From assembly GCA_009920875.1 (NCBI GenBank), contig RFZE01000082.1:1-6569 (forward strand): a DNA stretch of 6,569 bases, written 5' to 3'. This DNA is from Alphaproteobacteria bacterium. Its GTDB lineage: Bacteria > Pseudomonadota > Alphaproteobacteria > RS24. The notes beneath the pieces were generated by a model. It was not told the DNA's origin. It was given only the letters and a program-made list of their open reading frames with translations, and searched no databases. The position numbers and the translations under genes are program-made. Below, one piece after another: positions 1 through 4,758 of this stretch. Positions within the stretch are counted from its first letter, which is position 1. Every line of letters starts with the position of its first letter.

Positions 1-742
1 CTTCGCCGTTGAAATAATTCACTTCGCACATGGTGGCAGCCAATTTGGCATATTCTTCCGGCAGGCCGAGGCGTGACGGATAAGGCACCATGGCGCCCAA
101 AGCTTGGCGCACATTTTCCGGCGCGCCGGCCAGCAGCGGCGTGTCGAAAATGCCCGGCAAGATGGTGTTGACGCGAATGCCTTCGCGCGACAAATCGCGG
201 GCAATCGGCAAAGTCATGCCGACCACGCCGGCTTTGGAGGCTGAATAAGAAGCCTGACCGATTTGCCCGTCTTCTGCCGCCACTGAGGCGGTGTTGACGA
301 TGGAGCCGCGATCGCCGCAAGGCAGCGGGTCAAGGCTCATCATACCGGCCGCCGATTTGGCGATGCAGCGAAATGTGCCGACCAGATTAATCTGAATGAT
401 GAGATTAAACGCATCGAGCGGGAAGTGATTAATGTCACCGCTTTCCTTATCGCGCGAGGCGGTTTTCACCGCATTGCCGGTGCCGGCGCAATTAATCAAA
501 ATGCGCTCTTGACCGAGGGCGTCGCGGATTTTGGCAAAACCGGCATCAACCTCTTCATCTGAAGTCACATTAACCTTGGCAAAAGCCCCGCCAACTTCTT
601 TGGCAACCGCTTCGCCTTTTTCTTCATTCAAGTCGAAAATGCCGCATTTCACGCCTTTTTCAGCGAGCAGACGCACTGTCGCCTCACCCAGACCTGACGC
701 GCCGCCAGTGACAATGGCGGTAATGTTTGAATCCAATTTCAT
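1..742 (-). CDS. HSD10-like SDR, 3-hydroxyacyl-CoA dehydrogenase (3' end outside window)
   Basis: A short-chain dehydrogenase/reductase of the 3-hydroxyacyl-CoA (3-hydroxy-2-methylbutyryl-CoA) dehydrogenase type, expected to oxidise 3-hydroxyacyl-CoA with NAD in the cytoplasm. I translated it by hand: 247 residues are visible. Seen: the Rossmann motif TGGASGLG at residues 12-19; Asp37 at the end of strand 2, which favours NAD over NADP; NCAG at 84-87; Asn119; catalytic Ser153, Tyr166 and Lys170 in YSASK; then ARDLSREGIRVN and a PSRLG/EEYA segment. The segments TASVAAEDGQ and MTLPIARDL closely resemble human HSD10. The frame is open to the left edge and stops at NYFNGE. Family members usually continue about 12 residues with a VIRLDGA-like tail, so only the extreme C-terminus is missing. 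ATG at 742 is preceded by GGGAGAG (754-748), 5 nt away. It lies 88 nt after the permease gene on the same strand, so co-transcription is plausible. Fold and family are near certain; the exact substrate chain is inferred. Confidence 0.93.
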   Translation of the reverse strand, partial: MKLDSNITAIVTGGASGLGEATVRLLAEKGVKCGIFDLNEEKGEAVAKEVGGAFAKVNVTSDEEVDAGFAKIRDALGQERILINCAGTGNAVKTASRDKESGDINHFPLDAFNLIIQINLVGTFRCIAKSAAGMMSLDPLPCGDRGSIVNTASVAAEDGQIGQASYSASKAGVVGMTLPIARDLSREGIRVNTILPGIFDTPLLAGAPENVRQALGAMVPYPSRLGLPEEYAKLAATMCEVNYFNGE

Positions 743-747
743 AATTT

Positions 748-754
748 CTCTCCC
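748..754 (-). promoter_or_regulatory. Ribosome binding site of the HSD10-like dehydrogenase
   Basis: Read on the minus strand this is GGGAGAG, 5 nt before the ATG at 742. It fixes the start. The 88-nt gap to the permease gene (743-830) shows no convincing terminator: a GGGGC (813-809) and a GCCCC (777-773) could pair on the minus strand, but over a long loop and without a T-run. Confidence 0.7.
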
Positions 755-830
755 ACAAAATGGCCTCGCATAGGGGCAAACCATATTCAGTCATAGGGCG
801 GCGTGCAAGCCCCATTTCAGCCGATAAAGC

Positions 831-1790
831 TTACGGCGCAGGCGGTGCTTTTTCGCCCTCGCCTTTTTGCAAACCGGCTTCGCGCCGCACAATATAAAAG
901 CTCGATGCCACAATAATGGAGGCACCGATAATGGTATATATATCGGGCACGCTGGCAAAAACCAGCCAGCCCGCCAAAGCGGCAAAAATCAGTCGCGAAT
1001 AATCGACCGGCGCAATGACGCTGGCCTCACCCATTGCAAAGGCGCGGATAAAACAATTATGCGAGGCCGTGGCCAATACCCCCATCGCCACCAGCATGGC
1101 AAGTTCGGTCATATTGGGGGTCTGCCAGACGAAAATGGTCGGAATGGCAATCAACGTCACCGAGACGATATTGGTGTAAAACATCAGCGTCACCGGCCCG
1201 TCATAGCGCGAAGCAATATTGACCAAAACCGTCGCCAGCGCGACCAAAAACGCATGCCCCAAAGCGGCCGCTGCGCCGAGGCTCAAAATCATTGCTGCTT
1301 CATCGCCACCCAATTCCATGCCCGATCCCATGCCGGGGCGCAGCATAATGAGCACACCGATAAACCCGATTGCGGCGGCAATGGCGCGACGCGGGCCGAC
1401 CGCTTCGGCGAGGATAAAAGCGGCCAGCGGCACCAGAAAAAGATTGCGCGAAAAGCTGATGGCTTGCGCATCGGCCAAAGGCAAAGCGACAATCGCATAA
1501 AAGCCCAAAAACATGGCCAGCGAGCCAACCACACCGCGCGTCATTTGCAGAAGCGGGATTTGCGTTTTCATCCCCGCGCTTATGCCGCCCGTACGCGCAA
1601 ATATCGGTAAAATCACCGCCAATGCGACAAGTCCGCGAAACAGTGAAATTTCAAACGGATGCAATGTCTCGCCCAATGTTTTGACCAGCACACCTGTAAA
1701 GGTGAACATGATGGCCGAGGCCAGCAGCCATAAGGCGGCGCGTCGATTATTGACCGGCTGGCGCGTCGGCTGAGTTATGGCGTCGGACAA
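831..1790 (-). CDS. EamA/DMT-superfamily permease, ten transmembrane helices
   Basis: An inner-membrane permease of the drug/metabolite transporter superfamily (EamA family, RhaT-like), 319 residues, typical for the ten-helix type. Two EamA repeats are visible: roughly residues 17-151, ending in GFIGVLIMLRPG, and 166-302, ending in IIGASIIVASSFYIVRRE. Hydrophobic stretches fall near 18-38, 46-65, 86-102, 104-127, 135-151, 166-190, 198-221, 228-246, 255-280 and 284-301. The N-terminus is short and polar and the C-terminus is a charged, proline-rich tail. The start is TTG at 1790, read as Met. No in-frame ATG occurs before codon 28, which lies inside helix 1, and GAAGG sits 7 nt upstream. The gene starts 3 nt after the stop of the quinone oxidoreductase-like gene, so the two are almost certainly one transcript with coupled translation. 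Family members export or import amino acids, nucleotides, riboflavin or S-adenosylmethionine; the sequence does not reveal the substrate here. Confidence 0.92.
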   Translation of the reverse strand: MSDAITQPTRQPVNNRRAALWLLASAIMFTFTGVLVKTLGETLHPFEISLFRGLVALAVILPIFARTGGISAGMKTQIPLLQMTRGVVGSLAMFLGFYAIVALPLADAQAISFSRNLFLVPLAAFILAEAVGPRRAIAAAIGFIGVLIMLRPGMGSGMELGGDEAAMILSLGAAAALGHAFLVALATVLVNIASRYDGPVTLMFYTNIVSVTLIAIPTIFVWQTPNMTELAMLVAMGVLATASHNCFIRAFAMGEASVIAPVDYSRLIFAALAGWLVFASVPDIYTIIGASIIVASSFYIVRREAGLQKGEGEKAPPAP

Positions 1791-1793
1791 GGG

Positions 1794-2807
1794 CTAGCCT
1801 TCGCTGCGTCCGGTGGTCAAAATCACCTTACCCTTGACCTCGCGGTTGGCCATTTTATTGAGCGCATCGGCCGCTTGTTCCAAAGGAAAACTGTCTGAAA
1901 TATGCGGCTTGATGGTGCCCGCCTTATACATCTCCATCAATTCCTGCAAATTGGCCTGATTGGCTTGCGGGTCGCGCGCCGTGAAAGCGCCCCAAAACAC
2001 GCCGACAATTTGACAGCTTTTCAACAGCGCCAAATTGAGCGGAATTTTCGGAATCTCACCGGCCGCAAAGCCGATAACCAAATAGCGCCCTTCCCAATTA
2101 ATGGCGCGCAAAGCCGGTTCGGCATAAGCGTCACCGATCGGGTCATAAATCACATCAGCGCCAAGCCCGCCGGTTTTTTCCTTAATCGCATCGGAAAAGG
2201 CTTTTTGCTGCTCGCGATCCAGTTCGCCGGTGGGATAAAGGATTGTATCATCAGCGCCATGCGCGACACAGACATCCAACTTATCTTGCGTTGAGGCGGC
2301 GGCAATCACCCGCGCGCCCATGGCTTTGCCAAGCTCGACGGCCGCCAAGCCAACACCGCCGGCGGCGCCCATGACCAGCAAGGTTTCACCGGCTTTCAAT
2401 TGGGCGCGGTCTTTCAACCCATAATGCGAGGTGCCATAGGTCAGCACCAAAGCGGAGGCGGTTTGCAAATCCATTTCATCGGGAATCGGGATGCAGGCCG
2501 CTTCGGCAATTGCCAATTCCTCAACAAAGCCACCATTGCCGCATGAGCCGATGACACGGTCACCGATTTTCAGATTCTTTACGCCATCGCCCAATTTGGC
2601 CACCACACCGGCCACTTCCCCGCCCGGGGAAAACGGCAATGGCGGTTTGAATTGATATTTGTTTTGAATGATCAACACATCGGGAAAATTGACGGCTGCC
2701 GCGTGCACATCGAGCACCACTTCGCCCGGCCCCGGCTCGGGTGAGGCAATATCTTCCACCACCAGGCTTTCCGGCGGGCCAAACTCTTTGCATAAAACGG
2801 CTTTCAT
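1794..2807 (-). CDS. Zinc-independent NADPH:quinone oxidoreductase-like MDR enzyme
   Basis: A medium-chain dehydrogenase/reductase of the quinone oxidoreductase (QOR/zeta-crystallin-like) group, 337 residues, a normal length. It is cytoplasmic and uses NADPH to reduce quinones, enones or enoyl thioesters; the true substrate is not known. Seen: an N-terminal GroES-like domain (about 1-120) with VHAAAVNFPDVL at 35-46, PGGEVAGVV at 61-69 and GDRV at 82-85; a Rossmann domain with GAAGGVG at 147-153 and AAVELGKAMGARVIA after it; then ADVIYDPIGD at 217-226 and a C-terminal VKGKVILT. The Cys/His zinc ligands of alcohol dehydrogenases are absent, as expected for QOR-type enzymes. ATG at 2807 has AAGGGAG (2820-2814) 6 nt upstream. 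It is the first gene of the minus-strand unit. The downstream acyl-CoA dehydrogenase suggests a role in acyl-CoA metabolism, but this is inference only. Confidence 0.93.
   Translation of the reverse strand: MKAVLCKEFGPPESLVVEDIASPEPGPGEVVLDVHAAAVNFPDVLIIQNKYQFKPPLPFSPGGEVAGVVAKLGDGVKNLKIGDRVIGSCGNGGFVEELAIAEAACIPIPDEMDLQTASALVLTYGTSHYGLKDRAQLKAGETLLVMGAAGGVGLAAVELGKAMGARVIAAASTQDKLDVCVAHGADDTILYPTGELDREQQKAFSDAIKEKTGGLGADVIYDPIGDAYAEPALRAINWEGRYLVIGFAAGEIPKIPLNLALLKSCQIVGVFWGAFTARDPQANQANLQELMEMYKAGTIKPHISDSFPLEQAADALNKMANREVKGKVILTTGRSEG
1798..1802 (-). promoter_or_regulatory. Ribosome binding site supporting the TTG start of the permease
   Basis: On the minus strand this reads GAAGG, 7 nt before TTG at 1790. 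It lies within the last codons of the upstream reading frame, just before its TAG (1796-1794). The overlap supports TTG as the true start and suggests coupled translation. Confidence 0.6.
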
Positions 2808-2813
2808 TTTTGT

Positions 2814-2820
2814 CTCCCTT
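2814..2820 (-). promoter_or_regulatory. Strong ribosome binding site of the quinone oxidoreductase-like gene
   Basis: The minus strand reads AAGGGAG, 6 nt before ATG at 2807. It is a near-consensus Shine-Dalgarno sequence and fixes the first start of the minus-strand unit. Confidence 0.75.
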
Positions 2821-2826
2821 AATCGA

Positions 2827-2841
2827 CCCGCCAGGCGCGGG
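2827..2841. other. GC-rich hairpin in the leader of the minus-strand unit
   Basis: A perfect 5-bp stem CCCGC/GCGGG (2827-2831 and 2837-2841) closes a 5-nt loop. On the minus strand it lies 6 nt upstream of the Shine-Dalgarno sequence of the quinone oxidoreductase-like gene, so it would be part of the leader RNA if transcription starts upstream. On the plus strand it is followed by a T-rich run (GGTTTTCTTT, 2841-2850) and resembles a short intrinsic terminator, but no plus-strand gene precedes it. Its role is unknown. Confidence 0.35.
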
Positions 2842-2893
2842 GTTTTCTTTCTGCGCCGCAGCTTTTACCATACGGCTGAATAGGCAAGCATCA

Positions 2894-2910
2894 TAAGCCA
2901 GACAGGCTTA
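2894..2910. promoter_or_regulatory. Dyad TAAGCC-N5-GGCTTA between divergent genes
   Basis: A perfect 6-bp inverted repeat (2894-2899 and 2905-2910) surrounds a 5-nt centre, AGACA. It sits in the 137-nt space between the divergent quinone oxidoreductase-like and RNA methyltransferase genes. It could be an operator for either gene or a leader hairpin of the methyltransferase mRNA. No regulator gene that would bind it is recognisable nearby, and I see no confident -35/-10 pair on either strand. Confidence 0.35.
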
Positions 2911-2919
2911 ATGAGAAGC

Positions 2920-2950
2920 GGAAAATGAAGTAAGGGCGAGGAAAATGAAG
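2920..2950 (+). repeat. 11-bp direct repeat duplicating the translation start of the RNA methyltransferase gene
   Basis: GGAAAATGAAG occurs at 2920-2930 and again at 2940-2950, exactly 20 bp apart. The second copy contains the start codon of the methyltransferase. The first copy contains an ATG-AAG followed at once by TAA (2925-2933). It probably arose by a local tandem duplication that was then altered. Confidence 0.8.
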
Positions 2951-3439
2951 GGCTATTTTGCCATTGGCATTGAGGGGGCATCGAAGCCGATGAATACCGG
3001 CAATCTGATACGCTCGGCGCATGCTTTCGGTGCCGCCTTTATCTTCACCGTCGACGCTCATTTGAAAGTGCGCGAGGCGCGTTCCGATACGTCAAAAACG
3101 CAAAGCTCCGTGCCATGGTATGATTGGGACAATATTGCCGATATGCAGCTGCCCCAAAAATGCCAATTGGTCGGGGTCGAGTTGACCGAGGAAGCGATTG
3201 ATTTGCCAAGCTTCACCCATCCGCGCTGCGCCGCTTATGTAATGGGCCCCGAGCGCGGTGATTTATCGCCCGCCATGCGCGAGAAATGCGCCCATATAAT
3301 CCGCATCCCGACGCGCTTTTGCGTCAATGTGCAAATTGCTGGTGCCATTGTCATGTATGATCGCTTGCAAAGTCTTGGCAAATTTGCCGACCGACCGGTC
3401 ATGCCGGGCGGCGAAAAAGGCGCGCAATTCACCCCTTAA
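2945..3439 (+). CDS. TrmH/SpoU-family RNA 2'-O-methyltransferase (SPOUT)
   Basis: A SPOUT-class, S-adenosylmethionine-dependent RNA ribose methyltransferase of 164 residues, the minimal size, with no separate RNA-binding domain. It acts in the cytoplasm on tRNA or rRNA. The three SpoU motifs are visible: motif 1 NTGNLIRSAHAFG (17-29) with Asn17 and Arg23; motif 2 VMGPERGDLS (99-108) with Gly101, Pro102, Glu103 and Gly105; motif 3 IPTRFCVNVQIAGAIVMYDR (121-140) with Asn128, which forms the trefoil-knot cofactor site. The usual SLNVS of motif 3 reads CVNVQ here. ATG at 2945 is supported by AAGGG (2932-2936) 8 nt upstream and a nearer GAGG. The gene is convergent with the sigma factor gene, with only 17 nt between stops. 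The exact nucleotide target cannot be read from the sequence: the size resembles TrmL (YibK), but I would not assign that name. Confidence 0.9.
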   Translation: MKGYFAIGIEGASKPMNTGNLIRSAHAFGAAFIFTVDAHLKVREARSDTSKTQSSVPWYDWDNIADMQLPQKCQLVGVELTEEAIDLPSFTHPRCAAYVMGPERGDLSPAMREKCAHIIRIPTRFCVNVQIAGAIVMYDRLQSLGKFADRPVMPGGEKGAQFTP

Positions 3440-3448
3440 GATGAGGGG
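3432..3448. terminator. Weak stem-loop between convergent genes, possible shared terminator
   Basis: CCCCT (3432-3436) can pair with AGGGG (3444-3448) across a 7-nt loop that includes the stop codon of the RNA methyltransferase. The position between convergent stops fits a bidirectional terminator. No T-run follows on either strand, so the assignment is weak. Confidence 0.25.
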
Positions 3449-3456
3449 ACTGAGGG

Positions 3457-4098
3457 TTAAAGACGCCCTTCCAATTCATTGCGCAAGCGCGAAAAGGCCA
3501 GCCGCAAACGCGATTTGACCGTGCCCAAGGGCAGATTGGTATCTTCGGCAATTTTTGAATGCGACCAGCCATTGTAAAACGCCAAACGCACCAATTCGCG
3601 TTGTTCTTCGGGCAGTTTTTCAAGCGCCAAACGCACTGCTTCACCTTGGCGCGCGCCAATGACTTCCTCATCGGGAGGGCGTGGCGCATCGGGGACAAGG
3701 CTCGGATCTTCCGCGTCAATTTCAGGGAATTTGCGCTTACGCAAAATATCGATACGACGATTGCGGGCAATGGTGAAAATCCATGTCGAGGCAGCGGCTT
3801 TTTTGCGGTCAAATAAATGTGCTTTGCGCCATACGGTGAGCAAGGCTTCTTGCAAAACCTCTTCAGCCTGCCCGGCAGACGCGCCCAAACGCAATAAATA
3901 GCCCTTTAGGCGCGGCGCAAAATGCGCGAATAACGCGGCAAAGGCGTCGCGGTCTTTGGTTTCGGCGATCTTTTCGATAAGACCTGCAAAATCGGTTTTA
4001 CTTCCGGTTTTTGCTGCATCGGAGCTCTGTGGCTTGCCGATGTGATCTACTTCTACTTCGTTTCGCGCGGAGCCGGTGTTCTGGCCACTCGCTGACAT
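3457..4098 (-). CDS. ECF-type RNA polymerase sigma factor, RpoE/ECF11-like
   Basis: A group 4 (extracytoplasmic function) sigma-70 factor of 213 residues that directs RNA polymerase to stress or envelope promoters. Region 2 spans about 50-122 (DAFAALFAHFAPRLKGYLLR, then ASTWIFTIARNRRIDILRKR at 103-122). A linker with acidic and proline residues (125-145) leads to region 4 (about 150-206), with LPEEQRELVRLAF and the helix-turn-helix HSKIAEDTNLPLGTVKSRLR at 180-199. The LPLGTVKSR signature and the ASTWIFTIARN segment resemble the RpoE/ECF11 group, which in Rhodobacter pairs with the zinc anti-sigma ChrR and answers singlet oxygen; that subgroup call is by eye. An approximately 45-residue polar N-terminal extension precedes region 2. 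ATG at 4098 has AGAGAGG (4115-4109) 10 nt upstream. Apart from the initiator Met, the protein has no Met and no Cys. No anti-sigma gene is adjacent: downstream is the convergent methyltransferase, upstream the divergent IalB-family gene. Confidence 0.94.
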   Translation of the reverse strand: MSASGQNTGSARNEVEVDHIGKPQSSDAAKTGSKTDFAGLIEKIAETKDRDAFAALFAHFAPRLKGYLLRLGASAGQAEEVLQEALLTVWRKAHLFDRKKAAASTWIFTIARNRRIDILRKRKFPEIDAEDPSLVPDAPRPPDEEVIGARQGEAVRLALEKLPEEQRELVRLAFYNGWSHSKIAEDTNLPLGTVKSRLRLAFSRLRNELEGRL

Positions 4099-4110
4099 GG
4101 TCTTATGACC
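4099..4110. promoter_or_regulatory. Small dyad GGTC-N4-GACC overlapping the sigma factor ribosome binding site
   Basis: On the minus strand GGTC-ATAA-GACC fills the space from the last two G of the Shine-Dalgarno sequence AGAGAGG (4115-4109) to the sigma factor ATG. A 4-bp hairpin here could partly hide the ribosome binding site. It is short and may be chance. Confidence 0.25.
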
Positions 4111-4115
4111 TCTCT

Positions 4116-4141
4116 AACACGCACAAAATTCCGTGCGCGTT
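4116..4141. promoter_or_regulatory. 26-bp inverted repeat in the divergent sigma factor/IalB-family control region
   Basis: AACACGCAC (4116-4124) and GTGCGCGTT (4133-4141) are inverted copies matching at 8 of 9 positions, separated by 8 bp of mostly A/T sequence. It starts 18 bp upstream of the sigma factor start codon and ends 80 bp before the IalB-family start. A 26-bp dyad with 9-bp arms is a typical operator size. A similar AACAC/GTGTT-type dyad occurs at 6028-6051. Whether it is an operator or an RNA hairpin is not known. Confidence 0.45.
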
Positions 4142-4151
4142 TTCAGTAGAG

Positions 4152-4161
4152 GCCATATGGC
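4152..4161. promoter_or_regulatory. 10-bp perfect palindrome in the same divergent region
   Basis: GCCATATGGC reads the same on both strands and lies 10 bp from the 26-bp dyad, between it and the IalB-family start. It could be a second regulator site. A perfect palindrome of this length is not rare by chance, so confidence is low. Confidence 0.25.
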
Positions 4162-4221
4162 GGCTAAAAGCAAGAAAAAGCGCTCTGGCCAGACGCGCCA
4201 AATCACCATAAATTGCGATTC

Positions 4222-4749
4222 ATGTTGAAAATCACCATTTTCGCCGGATTTCTGGGCATTTCCTTGATTTCGCCCGGCTTTGCCGCCAATCCCCCGGTCG
4301 CCGAATATGGCGATTGGCGTATGTTTGTCAGCGGCAGCGGACAAAGCAAAAATTGTTATATTGCCGGTGAGCCGAAGCGCTCCACACCGAAAGCGGCGCG
4401 GCGCGGCGATATTTTCCTGATTGTCGCCCATCGCCCCGGCCAAGGCGTGCGCAATGAGATTTCAGTGCGCATCGGCTATCCATTTTCGGCGACATCAGAA
4501 CCTTTTGCGCGTGTCGGCAGCGATGAATATGGCTTTTTTACCGGCGTTCAGGTGGAAAATGGGGCCGATGAATGGGCTTGGCTGGAAACGCTGGACGATC
4601 AAAATCGGCTTGTCAGCGCCATGAAGCGTGGCAATGAGCTGGTTTTCAAAGGCACATCGGCGCGCGGCACGCTGACGACGGACAGCTATAGCTTAAAAGG
4701 CGTCACCGCCGCCATGAAGGCGCTGGACGCGGCCTGCCCCGCCCCGTAA
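4222..4749 (+). CDS. IalB-family (invasion associated locus B) secreted protein
   Basis: An exported protein of the invasion-associated locus B family, 175 residues from ATG 4222. The N-terminus is a signal peptide: MLK, a hydrophobic core ITIFAGFLGISLI, then SPGFAA with likely cleavage near residues 21-22, placing the mature protein in the periplasm or outside the cell. Family features seen: EYGDW at 28-32; Cys45 in KNCY; RRGDIFLIVAHRP at 60-72; ISVRIGYPF at 80-88; MKRGNELVFKGTSARGT at 134-150; and a C-terminal YSLKGVTAAMKALDAAC (156-172) with Cys172, which probably forms a disulfide with Cys45. IalB was named for erythrocyte invasion in Bartonella, but homologues are common in free-living alphaproteobacteria, where their role is unknown. 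An in-frame TTG at 4213 would add three residues; neither start has a clear Shine-Dalgarno sequence. The gene is divergent from the sigma factor gene and stops 9 nt before rlmN, probably one transcript. Confidence 0.9.
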   Translation: MLKITIFAGFLGISLISPGFAANPPVAEYGDWRMFVSGSGQSKNCYIAGEPKRSTPKAARRGDIFLIVAHRPGQGVRNEISVRIGYPFSATSEPFARVGSDEYGFFTGVQVENGADEWAWLETLDDQNRLVSAMKRGNELVFKGTSARGTLTTDSYSLKGVTAAMKALDAACPAP

Positions 4750-4758
4750 AACCGTTTA

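Noticed and set aside
867..1610. Long open frame on the plus strand opposite the permease gene
   Set aside because: Its translation is rich in His, Arg, Gln and Asn with no domain pattern, as expected for the antisense of a hydrophobic gene. The minus-strand permease explains the region fully.
1902..2294. Open frame on the plus strand opposite the quinone oxidoreductase-like gene
   Set aside because: It lies antisense to a clear MDR enzyme, has no ribosome binding site and shows no family features.
2841..2850. Intrinsic terminator on the plus strand (hairpin 2827-2841 plus T-run)
   Set aside because: No plus-strand gene precedes it and the stem is only 5 bp, so I list the hairpin without calling a terminator.
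4105..4135. ECF promoter (GGAAT ... GTC or GTT) upstream of the sigma factor on the minus strand
   Set aside because: GGAAT is followed by GTT only 9 nt away, too close, and by GTC 18 nt away, which overlaps the ribosome binding site. No match to a TGATC/TAAGA type -35/-10 pair was found at proper spacing.
4213..4221. TTG at 4213 as start of the IalB-family gene
   Set aside because: It adds only three residues and has no ribosome binding site. ATG 4222 gives a normal signal peptide start. The choice is not certain.
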